From contig NZ_FZON01000003.1 in NCBI RefSeq assembly GCF_900188425.1, positions 111,721 through 175,720 on the forward strand: a stretch of DNA of 64,000 bases, written 5' to 3'. Source of the DNA: Antarctobacter heliothermus (GTDB lineage Bacteria > Pseudomonadota > Alphaproteobacteria > Rhodobacterales > Rhodobacteraceae). Shown piece after piece: positions 1 to 8,600 of this stretch (position 1 is the stretch's first letter; each line of letters begins with the position of its first letter). Below the pieces are notes generated by a model. That model made no database searches, was not told the DNA's origin, and saw only the letters and a list, made by a program, of their open reading frames with translations. A program made the translations under genes and the position numbers.

Positions 1-2
1 CG

Positions 3-1340
3 GGCCTGACCCTCAAGGCGCGCGAGGTGATCGCGGCGGAGGGGCTGGCCCTCGCCCCCGGTTTCATCGACGTGCACACCCATGACGACATGGCCGTCAT
101 GGCCTATGACACCAGCCTGCCGAAGCTCAGCCAAGGGGTGACCACGGTCGTCACGGGCAATTGCGGTATCAGCCTCGGCCCGACGCCCCTTGGCCGCCGG
201 GACACGCCCGTGCCACCGTTGGACCTGATCGCCACGGCAGAGGAATACCGCTACGCGACCTTCGGCGATTTCCTGACTGCGCTACGCGACTGCGGCCCGG
301 CGGTGAACGTCGTGCCGCTGGTCGGGCATACGGTGCTAAGGGCGCGGGCGGTCGACGACCTGACCGGCCCAGCCAGCGCGGAGGAGACGGAGGCCATGCG
401 CCGCGACGTCATCGCCGCACTGGAGCAGGGGGCCGCCGGCCTCTCGACGGGTCTCGCCTATCCGCCCGCCAAGGGCGCCACAACGGACGAGGTGCTGGCG
501 CTGGTGCGCGAGGTCGCCTCATTCGACGCGATCTGGACGACGCATATGCGGGACGAACGCACCGGCGTTGTCTCGGCGGTGGCGGAAACCATCGATATCG
601 CCCGGCGCAGCGGCGCGCGCACGCTGATTTCGCATCACAAATGCTGTGGCGAGGCCGCCTTCGGCCTGTCGCGCACCACGCTGGCGATGATCGAGGAGGC
701 GCGGCGCGAGATCCGGCTGGATATCGACGTCTATCCCTATACCGCCAGCTCCACCGTTCTAATCGAAAGCTTCGCCAAGGACAGCCGCAAGGTCACGGTC
801 AGCTGGTCCGATCCCCATCCCGAAATGGCCGGACGCGACCTTGACGAGATCACGGCTGACTGGGGCATCGCGCCGATGGAGGCGCTGGCGCGCCTCCGTC
901 CAGGCGGGGCGATCTATCACCAGATGGACGATGGCGATCTGGAACGGATCCTCGCCTGGCCTCCGTCGCTTGTCGGATCCGACGGTCTGCCGCGCGACCG
1001 TCGCCCGCATCCGCGCCTCTGGGGCGCTTTTCCCCGCGTGCTGGGCCATTACGCCCGGGACCAGGCGCTGCTGACCATGTCGGCGGCCATCGCCAAGATG
1101 ACTGGACAGACGGCTGACGTCCTGAACCTGCCCGATCGCGGTCGGATCGCCGCAGGCGCCGCCGCCGACCTCGTGCTGTTCGACACTTCTCGCATCCGCG
1201 ACGCTGCAAGCTTCGATGAGCCGACGCTGCCCGCAGACGGTATTCGGGCGGTCCTTGTCAACGGCACGCTGGCCTACGAGCCTGACATATCGGGTGCTAC
1301 GCAGGCAGGCCGGATATTGTCGCCGACCGGAGCGCCTTGA
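3..1340 (+). CDS. N-acyl-D-amino-acid deacylase / D-aminoacylase (5' end outside window)
   Basis: This is an amidohydrolase-superfamily enzyme that probably removes the acyl group from N-acyl-D-amino acids or a related amide. The reading frame is open from the first bases of the window, so the first roughly 40 residues (the usual N-terminal beta-sandwich) are missing. Visible hallmarks are the metal-binding GFIDVHTHDD near the start, TGNCGIS with the zinc-bridging Cys of D-aminoacylases, TTHMRDE, the SHHKCCG histidines and SDGLPRD near the C-terminus. A GTG at 27 falls inside conserved sequence and is not the true start. Substrate preference cannot be read from sequence; dihydropyrimidinase-like or other amidohydrolase activity is less likely given the TGNCG motif. 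Confidence 0.85.
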   Translation, partial: GLTLKAREVIAAEGLALAPGFIDVHTHDDMAVMAYDTSLPKLSQGVTTVVTGNCGISLGPTPLGRRDTPVPPLDLIATAEEYRYATFGDFLTALRDCGPAVNVVPLVGHTVLRARAVDDLTGPASAEETEAMRRDVIAALEQGAAGLSTGLAYPPAKGATTDEVLALVREVASFDAIWTTHMRDERTGVVSAVAETIDIARRSGARTLISHHKCCGEAAFGLSRTTLAMIEEARREIRLDIDVYPYTASSTVLIESFAKDSRKVTVSWSDPHPEMAGRDLDEITADWGIAPMEALARLRPGGAIYHQMDDGDLERILAWPPSLVGSDGLPRDRRPHPRLWGAFPRVLGHYARDQALLTMSAAIAKMTGQTADVLNLPDRGRIAAGAAADLVLFDTSRIRDAASFDEPTLPADGIRAVLVNGTLAYEPDISGATQAGRILSPTGAP

Positions 1341-1364
1341 GGCAGGCGTCGCCTGCACCTCTGA

Positions 1365-1598
1365 CCGTGGGGTGACCTCGACAAGCATTGCGAGAAACGC
1401 CGCTTCCTCACCGATGATTACCGTCATGCAGCTCAGTCAGCACTTCGCGCACTGGCACGGCTGGAGCCCGAACTGGCGCCGGGGTTGATCGACAGCGCCA
1501 TGCGGAACCTGCGTGACGCGCTTGAAGCGTCGCACCGGGTCGCGGATCTACTTGCCGCCGAGCAAGAGATCGCCCGGAGCCGCGGTCACCACAGCTGA
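1365..1598 (+). pseudogene. orphan 77-codon fragment of an unknown helical protein, no start codon
   Basis: An open frame of 77 codons follows a stop at 1362 and ends at TGA 1596-1598. The translation is protein-like: it starts around GDLDKHCEKRRFLTDDYRHA, is rich in Ala, Leu and Arg, and would form amphipathic helices. There is no ATG, GTG or TTG near its 5' end and no ribosome-binding site, so it looks like the C-terminal remnant of a gene whose front was lost, lying just behind the amidohydrolase. I do not recognise the family. It could also be a chance frame in GC-rich DNA. Confidence 0.35.
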
Positions 1599-1706
1599 CA
1601 CCGAGATCGGCGGGACTGGATCCCCCGTAGTCAGGGCGCACTGGCCCGGAAACTACCCTTTCTGCTGCAACAGCCGGTGCGCCCGATCCCCCAAAGGAAA
1701 CCAAAC

Positions 1707-2225
1707 ATGACAAATTTTCTGAGCGAGGTCTTCTTCCTCGACCTCGAGGCAAGTTCGCTCGCCCCAAACGGCTGGCCGATTGAGATCGGGCTGACATGGA
1801 TCGATGAGCTGGATGAACTGGTCACCTGGTCGAGCCTGATCCGCCCGCACCCGAGCTGGAGCACTACCGCTTGGTGTGCCGAAGCCGAAGCGATTCATCG
1901 GCTGACACAGGCCTACCTTGGGATCGCACGGCCAGCGGAGGAAGTCGCAGCTGAAGCCAACGCTATGATCGCAGACCGTCTGATGATCTCTGACGGCCGC
2001 AAAGCGGACGCGCGCTGGCTGGATCAGCTGTTGGCAACAGCCGAACATGCACGAGGCTTGCCGATCCTCGACTTCGACGCGACGGCTATGCGGCGCTTCG
2101 AAGGTGACGCTCTCGACGCCCTCTACACCTCGCCAACCCGCCGCAGGGCACCGCATCGGGCGGGCCCGGACAGTCGCCGATTGGCCCGTGCATGGATGCG
2201 CACTCGCAGCCGAGTGGGGGGGTGA
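1707..2225 (+). CDS. DEDD-type 3'-5' exonuclease (RNase T / DnaQ-like)
   Basis: A 172-residue protein resembling the RNase H-fold 3'-5' exonucleases that trim DNA or RNA ends with two metal ions. The first acidic motif FFLDLEASSL (Asp12, Glu14) is clear. A second segment SDGRKADARWL near residue 93 and a C-terminal HRAGPDSRRLA near residue 150 fit the ExoII and ExoIII-h positions (His then Asp). The ATG at 1707 has AAAGGA eight bases upstream, so this start is preferred over an in-frame start at 1677. It is short for DnaQ epsilon and has no polymerase partner nearby. The substrate is unknown. Confidence 0.7.
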   Translation: MTNFLSEVFFLDLEASSLAPNGWPIEIGLTWIDELDELVTWSSLIRPHPSWSTTAWCAEAEAIHRLTQAYLGIARPAEEVAAEANAMIADRLMISDGRKADARWLDQLLATAEHARGLPILDFDATAMRRFEGDALDALYTSPTRRRAPHRAGPDSRRLARAWMRTRSRVGG

Positions 2226-2337
2226 ACCCCCTTGAGAGGGTCCGACGTTCGCGCCGCCTCCGACCGCACCTCCTGCTCGGTCGGAAAAGGTCCGGCCAGC
2301 GACCACCGGCAAAGGTGGATAGGACAAGGATAATAGC

Positions 2338-2502
2338 ATGCCCAAATCTGACACTTCCCCGCGCACGAATTCCGCGCCCACGACCACGATCACTTACCCA
2401 CTGGCGATGACCAGTCTGATCGGCCTGCTTGCAAATGTTTGGGACCGGTTCGGACGGGCACATCGAGAACGCTCCAGACCAGCTGATCTGCTAAGGCATT
2501 GA
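2338..2502 (+). CDS. 54-residue small protein of unknown function
   Basis: An ATG at 2338 preceded by AAGGA at good spacing opens a 54-codon frame ending at TGA 2500-2502. The product starts with a Ser/Thr/Pro-rich stretch (MPKSDTSPRTNSAP), then a short hydrophobic segment (MTSLIGLLANVW), then a basic tail (DRFGRAHRERSRPADLLRH). The basic C-terminus recalls small DUF1127-like proteins of alphaproteobacteria, but the match is not good enough to name. It follows the exonuclease by about 110 bases on the same strand. Confidence 0.5.
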   Translation: MPKSDTSPRTNSAPTTTITYPLAMTSLIGLLANVWDRFGRAHRERSRPADLLRH

Positions 2503-2576
2503 AATTAAGGTGCGCCGGGGCATATCGTGCTCCGGCGATCTCTCTTAGGCGAAAAGTACAAATAACAGTTGAGCAA

Positions 2577-2637
2577 GGGGCGCTGCCCCCGTCTCCCTTT
2601 GGTCGACTCCCCCGGGATATTTGTGGCCAGAAGAAGC
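2577..2637 (-). repeat. dispersed gene-end repeat, copy A
   Basis: Read on the minus strand this stretch begins GGCTTCTTCT, continues through AAATATCCCGGGGGAGTCG and ends in the palindrome-bearing GGGGGCAGCGCCCC. Related sequences occur at 25081, 48611-48752 and, degenerate, 29544. Here it lies directly behind the homocysteine methyltransferase stop in sense orientation, so it forms that transcript's 3' end. The GC hairpin may terminate transcription or protect the RNA. Confidence 0.7.
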
Positions 2638-2648
2638 CGGGGCGCAGG

Positions 2649-3605
2649 TTATGCCGGACCGCGGCGCGCGGCCAGGACCGCCGGAGCGATCAGGGCGAGG
2701 TGTTTGTCCCAGCTGCCGCAGCAGCCGCCCCAGATGTCGGCGAGTGGAAATCGGCGGGCGAGCGTGCCCATCTGGCGGCCGAGATCTTTGGGGTCGCCCT
2801 CTTCGAGGTGGTTCAGCTTGCACAGGGCGATCTTGTCCATGGCCGCCGCGTTGGGGCGAAAGCTGCGCAGGCGGCGCTGCCAGTCGCCTGTCTCTAGCGC
2901 CGGTTCGAATTCCAGCGGGTGTGAGCAGTTGACGCCATAGCTGTCCGGTCGGGCCTCGGGACCGCAGGCGGCGTCCGTGGCGGTGACGGCTTCGGCTAGG
3001 CTGGGCCCGGCACGCAACCGGTGGTCCGAGGTCAGGGTGAAGGAGATGTTCACCGGGATGCCCGCGCGCGTGGCAGCGCGCGCGATCCCTTCGGCCTCTG
3101 GTACGTTGTTGATGGTGGCGGCCCAGATCAGGTCGACGCCATCATCGGCGTAGGTGCCGATTTGTTGCGCGTGGTAGTCTTCGGATTCTTGCGCCGTGAT
3201 GGTCCGGTTGAGCGCGTAGGCATCGCCACGCGGTCCTAGGATACCGGCAATGCGGATCTCGGGGATTTGTCCCACATAGGGCGCACTGACCTCACGCAGA
3301 AAGGCGATGTTGCGCAGTTGGATCTCTTGCAGGGCAGCGCCCTCATAGCCCACCAAAGTCCCCCAATCGGCGCTGGCGCGATAGTCCAGCCCGCCAAGCA
3401 GCGCGCATCCGCCTGCCTTGGCGATCTCGTCCAGCAAACGGCGGTACATATCCGTTGTCACCTGCAGGGCGTTTGGGTTGTCCAGCAGGGTGAAGGCGCA
3501 AAAGTGGTCAAACTCGAACCCATGGCGGAACATCAGCTCCGTCTCTGTGCCGCCTTCGGTGAACCAGGGCAGGCCGTCGGGGTGGGGGGCGAAGACCGGG
3601 GGCAT
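2649..3605 (-). CDS. homocysteine S-methyltransferase family protein (betaine-homocysteine methyltransferase-like)
   Basis: A 318-residue TIM-barrel enzyme of the pfam02574 type, which transfers a methyl group from a donor such as betaine, S-methylmethionine or another methylated compound to a thiol, typically homocysteine giving methionine. The three zinc-binding cysteines of the family are visible: Cys227 in GVNCSHP and the pair Cys295-Cys296 in GGCCGSWDKH. The N-terminal TEGGTETELMF matches the usual GG(T/A).(T/L) opening. It is a standalone domain without the cobalamin modules of MetH. It is divergent from a TetR regulator 129 bases away, which may control it. The methyl donor is not evident. 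Confidence 0.85.
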   Translation of the reverse strand: MPPVFAPHPDGLPWFTEGGTETELMFRHGFEFDHFCAFTLLDNPNALQVTTDMYRRLLDEIAKAGGCALLGGLDYRASADWGTLVGYEGAALQEIQLRNIAFLREVSAPYVGQIPEIRIAGILGPRGDAYALNRTITAQESEDYHAQQIGTYADDGVDLIWAATINNVPEAEGIARAATRAGIPVNISFTLTSDHRLRAGPSLAEAVTATDAACGPEARPDSYGVNCSHPLEFEPALETGDWQRRLRSFRPNAAAMDKIALCKLNHLEEGDPKDLGRQMGTLARRFPLADIWGGCCGSWDKHLALIAPAVLAARRGPA

Positions 3606-3664
3606 GGTGCGGCTCCTTTTGCGTCAGTGTGGCGGACGGATGGCGCGCGCGCCAGTGGACTCGT

Positions 3665-3692
3665 GGTACACTTGACCTTGGGTACAGTGACC
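3665..3692. promoter_or_regulatory. candidate operator: direct repeat between the methyltransferase and tetR genes
   Basis: Two near-identical words, GGTACACTTGACC (3665-3677) and GGTACAGTGACC (3681-3692), sit in tandem with a 3-base gap in the 129-base divergent intergenic region. Their position and 16-base period suit binding by the adjacent TetR regulator. TetR operators are usually inverted repeats, and this one is direct, so the assignment is tentative. Confidence 0.3.
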
Positions 3693-3734
3693 CGGGCGTT
3701 GCCTTGCGGTATGTTGATCGCAAAAGGAGGGGCC

Positions 3735-4364
3735 ATGACCTTCATCAAGCCACGCAGCACGGCGACGACGCGCGATCGGCTGCTGACCGCGGCCGAGATG
3801 GCCATTCTGGACAAGGGATTTGCTGCCACCTCGATCGAGGAGCTGATCGTTGAGGTTGGCATCACAAAGGGCGGTTTCTTTTATCATTTCAAGGACAAGA
3901 GCGCGCTGATCGAGGCGATATTGGAGCGCCATCTGGTTGCCGAAGAGGTCTGGCTGGATGACCTGTTCGCCAGCGCGGCGAAAGAGACCGAGGAGCCGCT
4001 GGCACAGTTTCTGGTCTTTCTCCGACTGTTGCAGGAGCAGATGGCGGCGCTGCCGGATGTCCATCCCGGTTGCCTGATCGCCGCCACCTGTTTTCAGGAG
4101 CGCCTGTTCACGCAGACGGTGCACGATCTGGCGCAGCAGAACCTGTTGAACTGGCGGAGCCGGTTTCACGCCCGGCTGACCGCAATCGCAAAGGTCGATC
4201 CGCCCCGATACCAGATCGATCTGGAGGCGATGGCGGACATGTTGGTGGTTCTGGTGGACGGGGCGATCATCCTGTCCAAGACCGTGCGTGAGAAAGAGGT
4301 GCTGCCCCGGCAGATCGCCTTGTACGCGTGCTTTGTCGCCGGGGTGTTCGGGGATGTCGGGTAA
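3735..4364 (+). CDS. TetR/AcrR family transcriptional regulator
   Basis: A 209-residue regulator. The N-terminal helix-turn-helix is typical of TetR: ATTRDRLLTAAEMAILDKGFAA, then TSIEELIVEVGITKGGFFYHFKDKSALIEAI at residues about 35-65. The rest is an alpha-helical ligand-binding domain whose ligand cannot be predicted. The ATG at 3735 is preceded by a strong AAAAGGAGG; an in-frame ATG at 3711 lies upstream of that ribosome site and is therefore unlikely. Being divergent from the homocysteine methyltransferase gene, it is the obvious candidate repressor for that gene and for itself. Confidence 0.88.
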   Translation: MTFIKPRSTATTRDRLLTAAEMAILDKGFAATSIEELIVEVGITKGGFFYHFKDKSALIEAILERHLVAEEVWLDDLFASAAKETEEPLAQFLVFLRLLQEQMAALPDVHPGCLIAATCFQERLFTQTVHDLAQQNLLNWRSRFHARLTAIAKVDPPRYQIDLEAMADMLVVLVDGAIILSKTVREKEVLPRQIALYACFVAGVFGDVG

Positions 4365-4478
4365 CTGTTGCGCAAAGCGCCGTTTTCTCCCCGATCCTGC
4401 GGGAATTGTTCATAACTTCTTGGCTCTGCAGCGCTAAACGCTTAGATGTAGCGCAAGAGAACAAGCGTCAGGTGTCCA

Positions 4479-5654
4479 ATGGACCAGCCCGACCCCGAGG
4501 CCGAGCCACAATTCACGCAACCGTTCCGTCAGGTGATCCTCATGCTGGCGGTGCTTGGCCTGTCGGGGTTCGGCGGCTTTCTGGCGTTGCCGCGCGTTTT
4601 GCCGGTGTTTCAGTCCAACCCCTACCTGAACGGCTTTATCCTGTTCGTCTTTGTTGTCGGGGTGCTCGCCTGTTTCTGGCAGGTCGCGCAGCTGATGGTT
4701 TCGGTCCGCTGGATAGAACGGTTCACCGCACGCGGCGATCAGGGGGTGCGCGCCGTGCCGCCGCGCCTGCTGGCACCGTTGGCGGCGCTTTTGCGACGCC
4801 GCCGGGACAAGCGGATGCAGATAACCACCACCTCGACCCGGTCGATCCTTGATTCTGTGGCCCAGCGCATTGACGAGGCGCGTGAGATCACGCGCTACAT
4901 CGTTTCTCTGCTGATCTTCCTCGGCCTTCTGGGCACCTTTTACGGCCTTGCCACCGTGGTGCCCGCGCTGGTCGAAACGATCCAGAGCCTTGCACCGCAA
5001 GAGGGCGAGACCGGCACCGATTCCTTTGCCCGCCTGATGTCGGGGCTGGAGGGGCAGTTGGGCGGCATGGGCGTGGCCTTTGCCAGTTCGCTGCTGGGGC
5101 TGGCCTGTTCGCTGATCGTCGGCTTGCTGGAACTGTTCGCGGGCCACGGCCAGAACCGCTTTTACCGTGAGCTTGAGGAATGGCTGTCCTCAATCACGCG
5201 GCTGGGCTTTTCCTCTGACAGTGAGGGGCCGGATCTGGGGGCTGCGGGTCTTGTTCTGGACCAGATGGCCGAGCAGATGGAGCGCCTGCAGTACCTCTTT
5301 GTCGAATCCGAACAGGGCCGGTCAGAGGTGGACGCCCGGTTGGCGCAACTGGCCGACAGCGTCGAACGCATGACCGAACGGATTGAGGCGACAGCGCCCT
5401 CGGCCAATTCACTGGCGCGCATCGCCGAAGGGCAAGAACTGCTGGCGCAGGCGATTCGCGAAAAGGAAACGGATGAGGGGCTGGATGCCGAAAGCCGGAT
5501 GCGGCTGCGGTCGATCGACGTGCAGATGTTGCGCATCCTTGAGGAAATCAGCGCCGGCCGGCAGGAAAGCATGGCCGAACTGCGGACCGATCTGGCGACC
5601 CTGTCGCGGTCTCTTGGTGTGACGCGCAGCGTTCGGCCGCGCGGGGACGGGTGA
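4479..5654 (+). CDS. MotA/TolQ/ExbB-type proton-channel subunit
   Basis: A 391-residue inner-membrane protein. Predicted membrane segments lie at about residues 18-40, 50-72, 140-162 and 197-221. The third carries IFLGLLGTFYGL, the ExbB/TolQ/MotA signature with its conserved Thr, and the fourth has AFASSLLGLACSLIVG. The C-terminal 170 residues are charged, probably cytoplasmic and partly coiled-coil. The next gene starts three bases after the stop (TGA TCC ATG), so the two are translated together and should form one complex: this protein as the rotating or stator ring, the next as the peptidoglycan-bound arm. It lacks neighbours of Tol, Ton or flagellar systems. The process it powers is unknown. 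Confidence 0.8.
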   Translation: MDQPDPEAEPQFTQPFRQVILMLAVLGLSGFGGFLALPRVLPVFQSNPYLNGFILFVFVVGVLACFWQVAQLMVSVRWIERFTARGDQGVRAVPPRLLAPLAALLRRRRDKRMQITTTSTRSILDSVAQRIDEAREITRYIVSLLIFLGLLGTFYGLATVVPALVETIQSLAPQEGETGTDSFARLMSGLEGQLGGMGVAFASSLLGLACSLIVGLLELFAGHGQNRFYRELEEWLSSITRLGFSSDSEGPDLGAAGLVLDQMAEQMERLQYLFVESEQGRSEVDARLAQLADSVERMTERIEATAPSANSLARIAEGQELLAQAIREKETDEGLDAESRMRLRSIDVQMLRILEEISAGRQESMAELRTDLATLSRSLGVTRSVRPRGDG

Positions 5655-5657
5655 TCC

Positions 5658-8600
5658 ATGGCGCTGTCGCGACGCACCGGCGCGCGCTTTCAGGCCTCTA
5701 TCTGGCCGGGCTTTGTCGATGCCATGACCGGGCTGTTGCTGGTGCTGACCTTTGTGCTGTCGATCTTCATGGTCATGCAGTTTGTGCTGAACGAGACGAT
5801 CACCGGGCAGGAATCCGAACTGGACACGCTGAACTCGGAAATCAGTGCCCTGGCGCGGGCGCTGGGCGTCGAAAAGACCAAATCAACGCGGCTGGAAAAT
5901 GAAGTTGGCCAGCTGAGTTCGACCCTGTCGGACCGTGACTTGCGGCTGGCTGAGCAGGAGAGCATCATCAACAGCCTGACCGCCACACGCGACCGGCAGG
6001 CGGATCAACTGACGGCCGCCGCGGCACAGATTGCGTCGTTCGAGGATCGGGTGGCCGCGCTGCTGTTGGAACGTGATACAGCGCAGGCCGAGGTCCGCGA
6101 TGTGACCGCTGCGCGGGATGCGCTGGTCGAGGAACGGACGGCGCTGTTGGCGGTGCGCGACGACCTGACCGAAGAACGCGATGCGTTGACTGCCGCCTTG
6201 ACCAGCGCCCGCGATGAGATCGACGATCAGGCCGAGGCGGCAAAACTGGCCGCCGCCCGGCGAGAGGCGTTGGAGGCGTTGATCACCGATCTGCGCGCGC
6301 GCAACGCTGATCGAGACGCGCGGATTGGTGCGTTGACCGCCGAACTGACAGAGCTTGAGGCCGACCTGACCGACGAAGAAGCCGCGCGCCTGGCCGAATC
6401 AGAGGCCGCGGTGGCGCTGCGCAAACGGTTGGAAGAGGCGGACGCCGACCTGACAGCGATGACCATGGCGTTGGAACAGGAACGCGCGAGGGCCGAGGAA
6501 ACCCTGACCCTGCTGGCGGCGTCGCGTGAGGCAGAGACGGATCTGAACGCCCGTCTGGCCGCCGCGCTGTTGGCGGGACGTCAACAAGGCGATGACCTTC
6601 AGGCGCGCATCGACACGTTGGAGGCGCAATTGGCCGATGCCCGCCGCGCCCAGACGCGGCTGTTGGCGCAATTGGCCGATCTCCAGGACGAAACGGCGCT
6701 GACGGCGCAGACGCTAAAGGCGCGTCTGGATGAGGCCACCACCCGGATTGTGCAGTTGGAGGCCGCGCTCAGCGATGCCGAACAGACCGAAAAGCAACTG
6801 ACCGCCGATCTAGACCGCGCGCGCAGCACCGGGGCAGAGACGGCAGTGACCCTGCAAACCCAGGTGGACGCGGCGCTGGCCCGGATCACTCAGCTAGAGG
6901 CGTCCTTGTCCGAGGCGCGTCAGGCCGAAGCGCGGCTCAATCAGGAACTCGCCACGGTTCTGGCAGAGGACGAGGTTGAGGCGCGCGTGCTGCAGAACCG
7001 GATCGATGTGGCGCTGGCGCGGATTTCCGAACTGGAGGAAACGCTTGCCGATGCGCGCGCGCAAGGGGCGCAGACCGATAGTCGATTGGCGGCTTTGCGC
7101 GATGATCTGACGGCGTCACGCGCCACGCAACGCGATGCAGAGCGGGCGCTGGCCCGCGAAGAGGCCGCGCGCGCATTGGCAGAACGCGGTCTGAAAGACG
7201 CGCAGGCAGAGGCAGCGGCGCGCGCCTCCCGGTTGACCGATCTGTCTGCGCAACTGGCGCAGGCGCTTGCCCGTCTGGCTGAGGCCGATGCGCTGAAGAC
7301 CGAACTGGAGGCGCTGCGCGCCCGCAATCTGGCGTTGGTGTCGGATCTATCAGCGGCCGAGGGCAAGGCTGAGGACCGCGCCGCCGCACTGACTGAACTG
7401 CGGTCCGAACGTGACCGGCTGGATGTTGCGCTGGCCCTTGCCCGCAATGAGATCGGCGAGGCGCAGGGCGCCGTGGCGTCCTTGGGCGATGAAGTCGATG
7501 CATTGACCGGGCAACTCGCGCAGGCCCGCACAAGGGAAACAGAGCGCGTCGATGTGATCGAGGCGATGCGCGGGCAGATTGCCCAAATCGAAGCGCGGTT
7601 GGACGCGGCGTTGAAACGGGTCGAGGATCGGGGCGATCGGATCGACCGGCTGCAAAACGAAAATGCCGACCTGTCCGCCCGACTGGCGCGTTTGGGCGGC
7701 GCGGCGGCCCAGCAGGAATCGGCGGTCACGGCACTGGGCGCAGCCAATGCGCGCCTCTCGGCCGAACTGGATGCGACCCGCGCTCGCGCGGTCGAACGCG
7801 ATGCCCAGATGGCCCGCCTGCAACAGGAATTGGCGCAGGCCGAGGCGCGGGCCGAAGATCGCACCGCAGAGGCGGCAGAACTGGAAACACTGCGCGGTGA
7901 TCTGGCGCAGTTGCGCACCCGGTTGGAGGCCGCCCAGCGCAGGGCGGCGCAGGGCCTGTCGCGTATCATCACGCTGGACTCTGAAAATGCCGACCTGACG
8001 CGCAAGTTGGCCGTGGCGGATGGGCGCGGCGCGGAACGCGACGCAGAGATCGGCCTATTGAAAGGCCGGATCGACCGGATTGCCGCCGAATTGCAGGCGC
8101 TGCGGGCCCGCGATGCCCAGCGAGACGGGTTGATTGCCGACCTGCGCCAACAGTTGGCCGAGGCCGAGGCGCGCGCTTTGGAACAGAGTGGCGACAACCG
8201 CTCGCTGGAGGAAAAACTGGCTGCAGCGCTGGCCGCCCGCTTGGCCGCCGAGGCATCGGTTGCGGAAACGCGGGACCGGTTGGCGTCAGCGCTTGCGGCG
8301 CAAGAGGCGGCAGATGCACAGCTGAACGCAAGACTGGACGCGGCGGAAGAGCGGCAAATTCTGCTCAACCAGGCGCGCGAAAAGCTGGGTCAAACCGAAG
8401 AACGCGCGACCCGGGCAGAGTTGCAGGTCGAGGCACTCAACCAGAACGTTGCGGAACTGCGCCGCCAATTGCGCGAATTGCAGGCGTTGCTGGACGATTC
8501 ACAGGCAAAGGATGCCGCGTCAGAGGTGCGGCTGCAGAATCTCGGCTCTGAGTTGAACGCAGCCATCGCACGCGTGGCATCCGAAGAACGGCGCCGCCGT

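Noticed and set aside
6941..8368. Ser/Arg-rich antisense frame across the coiled-coil gene
   Set aside because: Its composition is the reverse-strand image of the Ala/Leu/Glu/Arg-rich coding sequence.
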